This document shows positions 17,502 to 26,440 of a DNA stretch of 49,552 bases, one piece after another. Below the pieces are notes generated by a model, which ran no database searches, was not told the DNA's origin, and saw only the letters and a program-made list of their open reading frames with translations. Position 1 is the stretch's first letter, and each line of letters starts with the position of its first letter. Source of the stretch: Levilactobacillus suantsaiihabitans (GTDB lineage: Bacteria > Bacillota > Bacilli > Lactobacillales > Lactobacillaceae). The stretch spans positions 1 through 49,552 of the forward strand of contig NZ_RKLX01000021.1 in the NCBI RefSeq assembly GCF_004745505.1, in the 5' to 3' direction. A program made the translations under genes and the position numbers.

Positions 17502-18409
17502 TAGGCACGTCCTTCCGTTTGCTGGCCTTCAATGGCCGCAATCTGTTCTCGTAAAGTCGTCACGGTGGCGGTGTACGCCTGCTGTTCATCTTCGGATAGC
17601 ACCAAATTCGTCAGGTGCTTGACCCCACTGGCATTCACCAGCACGGGTGATGCGGCAGCAAATACGGGCGTCTCCGCCTGTAAATTGGTCACTGGCGCAA
17701 TCAGGGGTTGTTCAGCCAACACTGCCCGCAGCAGCTGAATCAGCGCCATTGAGCGTAACATGCGTTGGTCTTCTTGGGCCTCCCGTTGCAGCCAGCTGCC
17801 CATCTTGCCCAAATCATCCGCGCTGAACTGAGCATCTTCATTGGCCAAATACATCAAAATCGGTGCCGGGCCCACGTAGGTCCGACTCCACGCAACGATA
17901 GGATCAGCGGCCGTCCCAACCACGGCCGCCTGGACCGCCGCTGCCCCCACGCCCAAGCGCTCCGCAAGCCGGTACGTCAATAGGCGTGTCAGCGGAAAGG
18001 TCCCCAGTCCCCAGATTTGACTCTGGTTGAAGCCCGAGAATTTCCAGGCAAAATAGGTCAATAATTCGTCGTGGTCACCGGCAAAGACCAACTGGCCCTT
18101 GAACCCATTTTCCACGATGCGCTTGATAAATAACCGCAGCTCAGCGACTTCCATGGCTGGCGCCGTCGTCGCGGTGGCTCGGTCTAAAATGACCAGCCAA
18201 TCTGCCTGGCCATAATCAGCGGCCGTCCCCACCCGCAAGGTCAATTGCGGGCACAAGGCGCTAGCAACCACCAACGCCTGGTAGCGCGGCGTATCATCAG
18301 TGACATTGGGCATCACGACACAGTCCAATGGCAAATCCGCCACCAACAGCTGACGAATCAGCCGGCTGGCCTGGTCAAAGTTTCCCTGCACGATCAACAT
18401 CGGTTTCAC
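17501..18409 (-). CDS. Degenerate lactate/malate dehydrogenase-like protein
   Basis: The 302-residue product follows the L-lactate dehydrogenase fold order but lacks its active site. DELLTYFAWKFSGF matches the PVDILTYVAWKLSG region. GLGTFPLTRLLTYRL (134-148) replaces GSGTSLDTARFR, so the catalytic Asp and substrate-binding Arg are missing. VVGTAADPIVAWS (163-175) replaces GEHGDxELPVWS, so the catalytic His is missing. The Rossmann GxGxxG is also lost (GNFDQA). The gene is intact, with AAGGAGG before its GTG and a good promoter, so it is probably a pseudoenzyme rather than a decayed gene. Function unknown. Confidence 0.8.
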   Translation of the reverse strand: MKPMLIVQGNFDQASRLIRQLLVADLPLDCVVMPNVTDDTPRYQALVVASALCPQLTLRVGTAADYGQADWLVILDRATATTAPAMEVAELRLFIKRIVENGFKGQLVFAGDHDELLTYFAWKFSGFNQSQIWGLGTFPLTRLLTYRLAERLGVGAAAVQAAVVGTAADPIVAWSRTYVGPAPILMYLANEDAQFSADDLGKMGSWLQREAQEDQRMLRSMALIQLLRAVLAEQPLIAPVTNLQAETPVFAAASPVLVNASGVKHLTNLVLSEDEQQAYTATVTTLREQIAAIEGQQTEGRA

Positions 18410-18468
18410 GCGTGACCGCCTCCTTCACGAACAGTGATTTGACTCTTTGTCTCGTCAGTCATAATTCC

Positions 18469-18496
18469 ATTATAAGTGAACGTCACGGGATAGCAA
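18469..18496 (-). promoter_or_regulatory. Promoter of the LDH-like/yktA/phosphatase unit
   Basis: -35 TTGCTA, a 16-nt spacer and -10 TATAAT on the minus strand, about 60 nt before the GTG start. Confidence 0.7.
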
Positions 18497-18554
18497 GTTG
18501 CAGCCTCGATTTTTTACGAACCGCCCCATTAGCAACCGCTTGCGCTCACGGGCA

Positions 18555-19212
18555 AAACAAACGAGCCTGGGGGCAAATTCTCCCAGGCCCGTTCGCGTCA
18601 CCATGACATAACTGAAACGTGCGCTAAAAATAGTCGTTTACAGCCACACAATACGAACTGGCCGCCTACCGTTCGCTAAATATGGGTTGGAACGCTGGGG
18701 CGGACGGGCCGAGCCAAAGAACGGTCTCGACACCTCGCTTTGAGCCGAAGTTCGCGTCTCAAAGACGCCAGTTCCCTAAGCGCCATGAACCGTGTCGCTA
18801 AGGGAACTCCCACGGCTGAACCCATATTTAGCGAACTCTCGGCTACGGTAGTGCGTGTTAGTAACAGTTGCCTTAACCCCAGATAGCATCTGCATTGACG
18901 ACTAGTCTTTGATTACCACAGTGTTACTGATAACCTCCACCTTGCCGGAGGCAGTCAGGGTGGAGCCAGCTGTTTCGGCGGTGTTGGCTGAGAGCTTTTC
19001 TCAGCCTACAGCGCGGGACGACTTGAGAGACTGGCGGGTTTTTCCAGGCTTTCAAGCGAGGCGGAAAACCGCCCTTCAGGCTGGAGACGTTCCTCAGAGC
19101 AGGTCCCACCCTAGCCTGACGCAGGCGCCTGGTTTCACCAATTTTAGGTGTCGGAACACCGTCGTTACAGCAATCAGCGCGTTAATTTTGGGTCAACCTT
19201 CAGTTAGCTCAC
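18555..19212. repeat. Mosaic intergenic repeat, copy B (long)
   Basis: In order: the GC-rich hairpin (CGAGCCTGG..CCAGGCCCG, 18562-18592); TAACTGAAACGTGCGC; the block AAAAATAGTCGTTTACAGCC (18626); the block ending GGTCTCGACACCTCGCTTTG (18723-18742); a small palindrome AGTTCCCTAAG..CTTAGGGAACT; then reverse-oriented copies of the long block at 40.63-40.93 kb and the block at 40.55 kb, closing with TCAACCTTCAG (19191-19202). It fills the gap between the LDH-like promoter and the pdhD terminator. No gene is credible here; its open frames are discussed under findings. Confidence 0.8.
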
Positions 19213-19215
19213 TCT

Positions 19216-19260
19216 CAAAACAAAAAAGGGCCGCCATCGCTGGCAGTCCTTTTTGTTTTT
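19216..19260 (-). terminator. Terminator of the pdh operon
   Basis: On the minus strand GGACTGCCA and TGGCGGCCC pair across GCGA, followed by TTTTTTG. It starts about 18 nt after the pdhD stop. Confidence 0.85.
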
Positions 19261-19277
19261 CACAATCACAAGTGACT

Positions 19278-20705
19278 TTAGATATGAGTTGGGAAGCCCA
19301 GCGCGATATCGGCAGTTTCTTGGATTGGTTCGTTCAATGTTGGGTGTGGGTGAATGGTCAACGCAACGTCTTCAACGTTCAAGCCGTCGTTAACGATGAT
19401 TGATAATTCACCAGCCATGGTGCTGGCTTCAGGACCAACCGCTTCGGCACCCACGATGTTCTTGTTGTCGTCATCCGTGTAGATGAACCGAACAAAGCCA
19501 TCAGGAGCGTCCAATGAAACGGCCCGAGCATTCCCAGCAAATGGGAACTTCGCGGTCTTGACCTTGATCCCCTTGTCCTTAGCTGCAGCTTCGTTGTAAC
19601 CAACAGTTGCAATTTCAGGATCGGAGAAGCAGACAGCAGGCACACTGAGCCAGTCGTTAGCCGTCTTCTTACCGGAGATGGCACCAGCAGCAGTCTTGGC
19701 TTCGGCAAAGGCCTTGTGAGCCAATGCAGCACCAGGAACAGCGTCACCGACAGCCCAGATGTGTTCTGAGGCAGTCCGGCCTTGGTTATCGACTTCGATT
19801 TGACCATGGTCGTTCAACTTAACCTTGGTGTATTCCAAGCCTAAGTCATCGGTGTTTGGCTTACGGCCAACGGTGACCATGCAGTAGTCAGCCTTGATCG
19901 TAGATTCCTTGCCGTCGACAGCGTAGGTCACACTGACACTGTTGTCGTCTTGCTTGGAACTCTTAGCCATCGCGTTGGTGATGACGTCAACGCCCTTCTT
20001 CTTCAACTTCTTAAGCACAACGGAAACCATGTCCTTAGTGAAGTTAGGCAGAATTGAGTTCGTGCCTTCGAGGATCGTTACGTGAGCACCTAAGCTAGCG
20101 TAAGCACCAGCCAATTCGGTACCAACGTACCCACCACCGATAACAACGAATTCCTTAGGGATTTCAGGCAAGTTCAAGCCACCAGTAGAATCGACGACCC
20201 GACCTTCAAACTTGAAGCCAGGGATTTCGATTGGGTGAGAACCGGATGCAATAATAATGTTATTGAATTCGAAGGTCTGACCCGTATCAGTGGACATGAA
20301 TTGCTTTTCGCCCGTAGGCATTACCCGTAATTGGGTGTCACTCAGGAAGACAGCTTCCCCGTTAACAACGTCAACGTGGTGCTTCTTCATCAGCATCTTA
20401 ACGCCGCTGGTCATCCGATCAACGACCTTCTTTTGCTTCCAGTCCTGAGTCTTAGCGAAATCAATCTTAGCTGATTCCGTAGAAATCCCGTAGGTGGAAC
20501 CATCTTTAGCTTGTTCCAAACGGTGACCCGCTTGAATCAAGGCCTTAGAAGGTACACAACCAACGTTTAAGCAGACACCACCAAGGGTATCGGACTTTTC
20601 AACTAAAGTGACCTTTTGGCCTAATTCAGAAGCCCGAATAGCGGCAACATAACCGCCGGGTCCGGCACCAATGATGACGGTGTCCTTTTTTTCAACATCT
20701 GCCAT
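19278..20705 (-). CDS. pdhD: Dihydrolipoyl dehydrogenase (E3)
   Basis: E3 reoxidises dihydrolipoamide on E2, using FAD and NAD. The 475-residue length is standard. Visible are the FAD motif IIGAGPGGYVAA, the redox disulfide GGVCLNVGCVPSKAL, the NAD motif VIGGGYVGTELAGAYA, and the C-terminal HPHPTLNEPIQE containing the active His-Glu pair. The ATG is 7 nt after the pdhC stop with GTAGGAA as ribosome binding site. It is the last gene of the pdhA-B-C-D operon. Confidence 0.97.
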   Translation of the reverse strand: MADVEKKDTVIIGAGPGGYVAAIRASELGQKVTLVEKSDTLGGVCLNVGCVPSKALIQAGHRLEQAKDGSTYGISTESAKIDFAKTQDWKQKKVVDRMTSGVKMLMKKHHVDVVNGEAVFLSDTQLRVMPTGEKQFMSTDTGQTFEFNNIIIASGSHPIEIPGFKFEGRVVDSTGGLNLPEIPKEFVVIGGGYVGTELAGAYASLGAHVTILEGTNSILPNFTKDMVSVVLKKLKKKGVDVITNAMAKSSKQDDNSVSVTYAVDGKESTIKADYCMVTVGRKPNTDDLGLEYTKVKLNDHGQIEVDNQGRTASEHIWAVGDAVPGAALAHKAFAEAKTAAGAISGKKTANDWLSVPAVCFSDPEIATVGYNEAAAKDKGIKVKTAKFPFAGNARAVSLDAPDGFVRFIYTDDDNKNIVGAEAVGPEASTMAGELSIIVNDGLNVEDVALTIHPHPTLNEPIQETADIALGFPTHI

Positions 20706-20712
20706 ATTATTC

Positions 20713-22032
20713 CTACCCTTCCATTAACAACATTGCAGGATCATGTAACAATGCCTTCATGTCGTTCAAAATATTTTGAGCTAAGGCACCATCAATCAGA
20801 CGGTGATCGTAACTCAGAGAAAGCTTCAACATGCGGCCAACAACGATGTCGCCATCTTCGTTAACTACAGGGGCCTTTTCAATCCGACCAACACCTAAAA
20901 TCGCAACTTCAGGTTGGTTGATAACTGGTGTGAACCAGCCACCACCGATTGAGCCGACGTTAGAAATCGTGATGGAACCACCGGCCATGGAAGCTGGGCT
21001 TAACTTGTTGTCGTAAGCAGCTTGCGTGTTTTCAGTGATTTCCTTGGCAATTTCGAACATACCCTTGGAATCGGCAGCCTTGATGTTTGGTACGTAAAGA
21101 CCATCATCAGTGTTGGTAGCGATACCAATGTTGTAGTAGTGCTTGTAGACGATTTCCTGAGTCGTGTCATCGATTGATGCATTCAATTCAGGGTACTTCT
21201 TCATAACGGCAACCAAGGCCTTAACAATGTAAGGTAAGAAGGTCAAGTGAATGTCTCTGTCAGCAGCGGCTTGCTTGTACTTCTTGCGGTTAGCCATCAA
21301 AGCAGATACTTCAACTTCGTCAAATGACGTTACGTGAGGCGCAATGTCCTTGGAAGTCCGCATGCTCTTGGCAATGATCTTCCGCATTGGTGACATTGGT
21401 TCACGAGTTTCCAGATCTGGGTTGTCAGCGTTCCAAGGCTTGATAGCTTGACCAGCAACGGCCTTGCCACCGGCTTCGGCAGCTGGAGCAGCAGCGGCTG
21501 CAGGTGCAGCGGCGCCATTGAAGTTGTCGATGTCAGCCTTCAACACTTGTCCGTGGTTCCCGGTTGGGGCAACCTGGGTAATGTCAACGCCCTTGTCACG
21601 TGCGTATTGACGAACAGATGGCATTGCCATAACTAACTTGTTTGGATCTGAAGCAGCAGGCACACCGGTAGGAGCGGCAGCTGGAGCAGCAGGTGCTGCT
21701 GGAGCTGGGGCAGCTTCTGGTTCTGGCGCAGCTTCTTCAGCTGGAGCGTCGTCTGCAGAGTCGCTAGCTTTGCTCAAGTCAGCAGGGGTATCTGAACCAT
21801 CGTCAATAACGATCAGTGGATCGCCAATTTCAACAGTGTCCCCTTCTTGTGCAACAATTTGTGATACAGTACCAGCAACGGGTGATGGTAATTCCGAAAC
21901 AGACTTATCGTTTTGGATTTCGACTAACGTGTCGTCTTCCTTAACTGCGTCTCCTTCTTTAACAAGCCATGAAGAAATTTCGCCTTCGGCCATTCCTTCA
22001 CCAAGCTCTGGGAGTTTGAACGTATAAGCCAT
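20713..22032 (-). CDS. pdhC: Pyruvate dehydrogenase E2, dihydrolipoamide acetyltransferase
   Basis: E2 is the core that moves acetyl groups from E1 to CoA. The 439-residue protein has a single lipoyl domain with the modified Lys in QNDKSVSEL (about residue 44), an Ala/Pro/Glu-rich linker, an E3/E1-binding domain ([18 protein letters not shown]), a second Ala-rich linker, and the catalytic acyltransferase domain ending in [13 protein letters not shown] with the active His. AAGGAAG precedes the ATG. An 80-nt gap separates it from pdhB, with a 7-bp inverted repeat (CATCTAA..TTAGATG) that may form an mRNA hairpin. Confidence 0.97.
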   Translation of the reverse strand: MAYTFKLPELGEGMAEGEISSWLVKEGDAVKEDDTLVEIQNDKSVSELPSPVAGTVSQIVAQEGDTVEIGDPLIVIDDGSDTPADLSKASDSADDAPAEEAAPEPEAAPAPAAPAAPAAAPTGVPAASDPNKLVMAMPSVRQYARDKGVDITQVAPTGNHGQVLKADIDNFNGAAAPAAAAAPAAEAGGKAVAGQAIKPWNADNPDLETREPMSPMRKIIAKSMRTSKDIAPHVTSFDEVEVSALMANRKKYKQAAADRDIHLTFLPYIVKALVAVMKKYPELNASIDDTTQEIVYKHYYNIGIATNTDDGLYVPNIKAADSKGMFEIAKEITENTQAAYDNKLSPASMAGGSITISNVGSIGGGWFTPVINQPEVAILGVGRIEKAPVVNEDGDIVVGRMLKLSLSYDHRLIDGALAQNILNDMKALLHDPAMLLMEG

Positions 22033-22112
22033 GGGAAAACTTCCTTTCTTTCATCTAATGCAGGATGTCTCCCACATCGTTAATTTTATCGTTTAATGTT
22101 TAGATGTTAATT

Positions 22113-23090
22113 TTAGTAGTTGAAGATTTCGCGAGCCTTAGCTTCGATATCATCGGAGTTAGGGATCCAGTCATTTTCAGCTTGGGCAAATGGGTAAACG
22201 CTATCTGGAGCAGCTACCCGGCCAATTGGGGCATCCAATGACATGATCTTGTCTTCAGCAATGTCTGATGCAACCACGGCGCCGACACCGGCCATCCGTT
22301 GTGCTTCTTGAATGACAACAACCTTGTGGGTCTTGTCAATGGAAGCGTAGATCGTATCAGTGTCAATTGGTGACAAGGAACGCAGGTCAATGACTTCAGC
22401 AGAGATGTTGTCCTTAGCTAAAGCATCGGCAGCGGTCAAGGCTTCGTTGACTTCAGCACTGTAGGCCACGAGGGTAATATCAGTACCTTCGCGAACAACC
22501 TTAGCAGAGTCCAACGGAACAGTGTACTTGTCATCTGGAACTTCATCCTTCATTGAACGGTAAAGTTTCAAGTTTTCCATGAACAGAACTGGATCGTCGC
22601 TTTCGATAGCGGAGATGACTAAGCCCTTAGCATCGTATGGGTTTGATGCGGTAACAACCCGCAGACCTGGGGTGCTAACAAAGTAGTTTTCCAAGTTATC
22701 GGCGTGCATTTCAGCGGTGTGAGTCCCACCACCAAATGGCGTACGGATAGTAACAGGGAAGTTCTTTTGGCCACCGAACCGGTAGTGGTCACGAGCCAAT
22801 TGGCCAACAATCCCATCCATTGCTTCGAACGTGAAGCCCATGAATTGGATTTCAGGAATTGGCCGCCAGCCAGTTAAGGATAAACCAATAGCTAAACCTA
22901 AGATACCGGATTCAGCAAGTGGGGTATCGAAGACCCGGTCTTCGCCGTACTTGTCTTGTAAGTCAACAGTAGTCCGGAACACACCACCGTTTTTACCAAC
23001 ATCTTCACCGAAGATCAATGTCTTAGGATCATCCGCTAAGACTTGATCCAGACCAGAAGTGATCGCTTTGATATAAGTCATTTTAGCCAT
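22113..23090 (-). CDS. pdhB: Pyruvate dehydrogenase E1 subunit beta
   Basis: E1 beta pairs with E1 alpha to decarboxylate pyruvate with thiamine diphosphate. The 325-residue product has the expected VFGEDVGKNGGVFRTT start region, DTPLAESGILGLAIG (with the Glu that activates thiamine), and HTAEMHADNLE. Its ATG is 2 nt after the pdhA stop, with the ribosome binding site AAGGAG inside the end of pdhA, so the two E1 subunits are translationally coupled at equal levels. Confidence 0.97.
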   Translation of the reverse strand: MAKMTYIKAITSGLDQVLADDPKTLIFGEDVGKNGGVFRTTVDLQDKYGEDRVFDTPLAESGILGLAIGLSLTGWRPIPEIQFMGFTFEAMDGIVGQLARDHYRFGGQKNFPVTIRTPFGGGTHTAEMHADNLENYFVSTPGLRVVTASNPYDAKGLVISAIESDDPVLFMENLKLYRSMKDEVPDDKYTVPLDSAKVVREGTDITLVAYSAEVNEALTAADALAKDNISAEVIDLRSLSPIDTDTIYASIDKTHKVVVIQEAQRMAGVGAVVASDIAEDKIMSLDAPIGRVAAPDSVYPFAQAENDWIPNSDDIEAKAREIFNY

Positions 23091-23092
23091 GA

Positions 23093-24208
23093 TTACTTCG
23101 ACTCCTTTGCTTCGAATTCTGCAATTTGTTTCTTAACGGCTGGAGTAGGAACATTGTAAGTCCACTTCAAGAAGTCAGAAACCTTTTGTGCAGGTGCTGC
23201 TTCAGCTTCCTTCATAGCATCCTTGAATTCGTCTTTGTATTGTTCAACTAACTTGTCTTCTTGATCTTGTGACCAAACGCCCTTGTCAGTTAAGACCTTC
23301 CGCATACGAATCAATGGATCTGCATCGAACCAAGGCTTTTCTTCTTCCTTAGTCCGGTAACGAGAAGGATCATCACCAGCAGAGGAGTGAGCACCATAAC
23401 GGTAAGTTAACGTTTCAATAACAACTGGACCATTACCAGCAACGGCAAAGTCACGGGCTGCCTTAGCAACTTCGTGAACGGCCACGATATCCATCCCATC
23501 AACTTGGACGGAAGGAACACCCATGGCAACGGCCTTTTGTGCTAACGTTTCGGCACCGGTTTGCTTCTTCCGTGGAACGGAAATAGCCCAACCGTTGTTT
23601 TGAACGAAGAATACGGCAGGTGCTTGGTAAGCACTGGTGAAGTTGATCCCTTCGTACCAGTCACCTTGTGAAGTACCACCATCACCGGTGTAAACAAAGG
23701 CTACGCGGTCTTTGTCGCCGTTCTTCTTGATACCCAAAGCAACACCAGCAGTTTCGGCGTATTGGGCACCAATGATAATTTGTGGGAATAACATGTTAGG
23801 GTTTTCATATTGGTTACCCTGAACATGACCCTTGGACCATAAGAAACCTTTTGCAACGGTAGTACCGTGTTGAATCATTTGTGGTAAATCACGGTATGCA
23901 GGTAACAGGAAGTCTTGTTCCTTAAATGCGGTAACACTTCCCATTTCACTGGCTTCCTCACCGGCAGTTGGAGCATAGAAACCGAGGCGACCCTGACGGG
24001 AGAAGTTCATTGTTTGTTCGTGTAAGGTACGCTCCCAAACCATTTTCTTCATGAAGTCAACAAGTTGGTCATCTGAATATTTTGCCAACGTGTCTGGATC
24101 AACAACCTTGCCATCTCCATTGATGACTTGAACCGGGTGCTTATACGGATCAGCCATCGTAGCTTTGATTTTGGCAAAGTCTACAATCTGTTTGCTTCCA
24201 TTAGCCAT
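23093..24208 (-). CDS. pdhA: Pyruvate dehydrogenase E1 subunit alpha
   Basis: E1 alpha binds thiamine diphosphate: the motif runs from GDGGTSQGDWYEGINF to FVQNNGWAIS. YRYGAHSSAGDDPSRYR is the phosphorylation-loop-like segment conserved in the family. I choose the ATG at 24208 (371 residues), preceded by AAAGGAAAG; a GTG three codons upstream is possible. It is first in the operon, behind the promoter at 24287-24315. The complex feeds acetyl-CoA and NADH supply; the aerobic or acetate role in this organism is inference. Confidence 0.97.
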   Translation of the reverse strand: MANGSKQIVDFAKIKATMADPYKHPVQVINGDGKVVDPDTLAKYSDDQLVDFMKKMVWERTLHEQTMNFSRQGRLGFYAPTAGEEASEMGSVTAFKEQDFLLPAYRDLPQMIQHGTTVAKGFLWSKGHVQGNQYENPNMLFPQIIIGAQYAETAGVALGIKKNGDKDRVAFVYTGDGGTSQGDWYEGINFTSAYQAPAVFFVQNNGWAISVPRKKQTGAETLAQKAVAMGVPSVQVDGMDIVAVHEVAKAARDFAVAGNGPVVIETLTYRYGAHSSAGDDPSRYRTKEEEKPWFDADPLIRMRKVLTDKGVWSQDQEDKLVEQYKDEFKDAMKEAEAAPAQKVSDFLKWTYNVPTPAVKKQIAEFEAKESK

Positions 24209-24241
24209 AAGTAACACTTTCCTTTCACTTGATATGAAATT

Positions 24242-24262
24242 GTTAACTAAAAGTGAGTTAAC
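24242..24262. promoter_or_regulatory. Inverted repeat in the pdhA leader
   Basis: GTTAACT and AGTTAAC are arranged as a perfect 7-bp inverted repeat with a 7-nt centre. It lies about 20-40 nt downstream of the predicted start of transcription, so it could be an operator or an RNA hairpin. Confidence 0.45.
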
Positions 24263-24286
24263 GTTGCGTTTCCTGACTACGTTTAA

Positions 24287-24315
24287 AATGTACCATTTTT
24301 TCAGAAGTCATGCAA
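24287..24315 (-). promoter_or_regulatory. Promoter of the pdh operon
   Basis: On the minus strand -35 TTGCAT, a 17-nt spacer and -10 TACATT. The predicted leader is about 70 nt. Confidence 0.8.
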
Positions 24316-24489
24316 GCCCTTTCATTGTGACAAATAAAGGGATCCGGCCAAATCCCTACTCGCAGTTGTGATTATCTGTTTTCGGTTTTTTTTGAAAATA
24401 GAAACCGTTTTCTTTTCATTTCATTTCTTTTCGGGGGTATGTTACAATGGAAAATAACTAGATTTAAATTTAAGCGGAGGTAATTGCTC

Positions 24490-25050
24490 GTGTTTCTCAT
24501 GAAAGATATTGTCCGTGACGGTGACCCCGTCTTACGCCAAGAGGCCGCGGACGTCACGTTCCCCCTCTCAGCGGAGGATCAACAACTCGCCAAGGACTTA
24601 ATGGAATATTTAGTGGTTTCGCAAGATCCAGAACAATGTAAGAAGTATGGTTTGCGCGCCGGCGTCGGTTTGGCTGCCCCTCAAGTAGGTGTTTCCAAGA
24701 AGATGGCGTCCGTTTTGGTTCCAGCCCCAGAAGAAGGCGGCAAGTCCCCCTTCACCGATGTCATCATCAATCCGGTCATCGTTTCCGAATCCGTCCAAAT
24801 GGGCGCTTTGACCGAGGGTGAAGGTTGCTTGTCCGTTGATCGCGACGTCCCCGGCTTCGTGCCCCGTCACGACCGCATCACCCTGCGTTACTACGACGTT
24901 AATGGAGAAAAGCATCAGGTTCGCCTGAAGAATTACCCCGCTATCGTCTGCCAACACGAAATCGACCACATGCACCGGACGCTGTTCTACGACCACATCA
25001 ACAAGGACGAACCGTTCGCCCGCGACGATGACATGGTCATGATTGAGTAG
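24490..25050 (+). CDS. def: Peptide deformylase
   Basis: Def removes the formyl group from the N-terminal Met of new proteins. All three family motifs are present: GVGLAAPQ (58-65), EGCLSV (111-116) and QHEIDH (155-160), which supply the metal ligands. At about 187 residues it is the longer type-2 deformylase common in Gram-positives. The GTG at 24490 is favoured because GGAGG ends 9 nt before it. The ATG at 24499 is too far, and the TTG at 24484 is too close. An extended -10 (TGTTACAAT) lies near 24441-24449. It diverges from pdhA. Confidence 0.95.
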   Translation: MFLMKDIVRDGDPVLRQEAADVTFPLSAEDQQLAKDLMEYLVVSQDPEQCKKYGLRAGVGLAAPQVGVSKKMASVLVPAPEEGGKSPFTDVIINPVIVSESVQMGALTEGEGCLSVDRDVPGFVPRHDRITLRYYDVNGEKHQVRLKNYPAIVCQHEIDHMHRTLFYDHINKDEPFARDDDMVMIE

Positions 25051-25087
25051 TACCCGTTTCAGCAGTCGTTATTAACATTGGCTTTGT

Positions 25088-25120
25088 GAGCTTGGACAAT
25101 TTGTCCAGGCTCTTTTTCTT
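25088..25120 (+). terminator. Terminator of def
   Basis: GAGCTTGGACA pairs with TGTCCAGGCTC across ATT, followed by TTTTTCTTT. Confidence 0.85.
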
Positions 25121-25124
25121 TGGC

Positions 25125-25230
25125 CACTAAATTCAGCATAGTGGTTGCTGGCCGCCTTACCGTTCGCTAGAGATGAGTTGGAATGCTGAGGGCAGACAGG
25201 TCGAGCCGAAGAACCCGTCTCAAATTAGAA
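25125..25230. repeat. Mosaic intergenic repeat, copy C (short, decayed)
   Basis: GCTGGCCGCCTTACCGTTCG (25149-25168), followed by GATGAGTTGGAATGCTG and GTCGAGCCGAAGAAC, matches copy B at 18.66-18.73 kb and, reversed, the end of copy F. The rest of the family is absent. From 25231 to 25395 I see no gene or structure. The next terminator starts at 25396. Confidence 0.6.
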
Positions 25231-25395
25231 AAAAACGATGGTCGTATCTCCCCTTGTGCTGTCACCCCGCCTAGTCTCAACCAATTTTGTCGCCCCATTG
25301 GGTTCACCATATCGTCACTACCACGACCAACATCCCCCGCTGGCACAGCGCATGATTCAGGCCATCTCGTCTTCGCTCACTAACTGACCGTTACT

Positions 25396-25440
25396 AAAAA
25401 GGCGCTTTCACCCCGCTGATACGGGTCAAAAGCGCCTTAC
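25396..25440 (-). terminator. Terminator of the gene at 25,517
   Basis: On the minus strand AAGGCGCTTT..AAAGCGCCTT forms a strong stem with inner GACCC/GGGGT pairs, followed by TTTTTAG. A second inverted repeat, CGCGTTTAT..ATAAACGCG (25444-25481), lies between it and the gene. Confidence 0.8.
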
Positions 25441-25516
25441 TACCGCGTTTATCGACGATTCAGGCTTCCCCAATAAACGCGTTTCTTCCATTATATTGTG
25501 ATTATTTTAACAATCT

Positions 25517-26020
25517 TTAGAGATCACGGACGGCCGGATCGTTTAATTTCTTTAAATCTTTCAAGTACTCGACGGTCGACTCGTTCATCAGGTATGCCAC
25601 GTCGACGTGGAGTTGGCCCTCGTACAGCCAAATATCACTGACCACAAAGGCCGGCCCGGCGACGACTGCCTTGATGTCGTGGTCAGCACTAAAGCTGGCC
25701 AAAGCTTCATTAAAGGCCGTTTCTAATTGCGGCAACCGTCGTTTTGCGTCCATGCCAATCGGCATCGCGTACTCAAAGGCCATGACGCCACGCCCCCAGA
25801 CGTCCGCCACCGTGACGGCCGACGTAATGTGGCATTCTTCTTCCGTCAACACATCATCATTGACCAGTCGTTGCAAGGCCGCCTTGACCGCGACATCCGT
25901 TTCATCTTGGGCATTTCGCCGGACCATCCGCGTCGCTCGTTGGACGATCATGCGGTGAATCATGATATAAATAACCAAGGCAATGATGATCCCAATCACG
26001 ATTTCTACTATTAGTGCCAT
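25517..26020 (-). CDS. Membrane-anchored hypothetical protein
   Basis: Not a family I can name. The 167-residue product starts with one hydrophobic segment (ALIVEIVIGIIIALVIYIMI, residues 2-21) followed by arginines, so it is probably anchored with the remainder in the cytoplasm. The soluble part is mixed alpha/beta, acidic and Val/Ala-rich, with no catalytic motif. The ATG at 26020 is chosen because GGAGGAG lies just upstream; the longer frame adds six residues over the ribosome binding site. It stands alone, with its own terminator, divergent from rpoY-rnjA. Confidence 0.75.
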   Translation of the reverse strand: MALIVEIVIGIIIALVIYIMIHRMIVQRATRMVRRNAQDETDVAVKAALQRLVNDDVLTEEECHITSAVTVADVWGRGVMAFEYAMPIGMDAKRRLPQLETAFNEALASFSADHDIKAVVAGPAFVVSDIWLYEGQLHVDVAYLMNESTVEYLKDLKKLNDPAVRDL

Positions 26021-26106
26021 GGCGTCTCCTCCGTTCACTTCACGTTAGCTTAATCATAGCATGTTTTCCCGTCCAGTGGTAATTCTATACAATCGGCTGA
26101 AACTAT

Positions 26107-26115
26107 GCTAAAATT
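26107..26115 (+). promoter_or_regulatory. Probable extended -10 of rpoY-rnjA
   Basis: TGCTAAAAT (TGn plus TAAAAT) lies about 110 nt before rpoY. The -35 is weak. Confidence 0.45.
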
Positions 26116-26221
26116 GTGCTAATTGTTGTGTAAGCAACCCGCAGTTCGGCAGGACATAAATAATCTATCGTTCGCTCACGAATCGGTAAATTAAATCGTT
26201 TAAATTGAAGGAGTTTTGTCT

Positions 26222-26440
26222 GTGATTTACAAAGTATATTACCAAGAAGATAAGAAGCGGAATCCTAAGCGCGAGGATACGCACTCTCTGTACCTGGAGG
26301 CCCCAACCGAGGTTGAAGCCCGGGCACAAGTGGAAGCCCACACGGACCACAATATCGAATTCATCGAAGCTATTGAAGGCAACACCTTAGCTTACGAACA
26401 ACAGAATCCGAATTACAAATTAACGGAGTTCACTGAATGA
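26222..26440 (+). CDS. rpoY: RNA polymerase epsilon subunit
   Basis: RpoY (YkzG, DUF1447) is a small RNA polymerase accessory subunit of Firmicutes. The 72-residue product ([19 protein letters not shown], then [19 protein letters not shown]) matches the family across its length. The GTG at 26222 is chosen because AAGGAG ends 8 nt before it. The stop overlaps the rnjA ATG (ATGA), and the rpoY-rnjA pair is conserved in Bacilli, linking transcription and RNA decay. Confidence 0.93.
   Translation: MIYKVYYQEDKKRNPKREDTHSLYLEAPTEVEARAQVEAHTDHNIEFIEAIEGNTLAYEQQNPNYKLTEFTE

Noticed and set aside
18909-19403. A 164-codon plus-strand frame running from repeat copy B into pdhD
   Set aside because: It crosses the repeat, the pdh terminator and the 3' end of pdhD antisense. 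Only its first third recurs in other repeat copies, and it is treated there as a finding, not as a gene.
21638-22027. A 129-codon plus-strand frame rich in Gly, Ala and Ser
   Set aside because: It is antisense to the Ala/Pro linker and lipoyl domain of pdhC, whose codon pattern keeps the reverse strand open.
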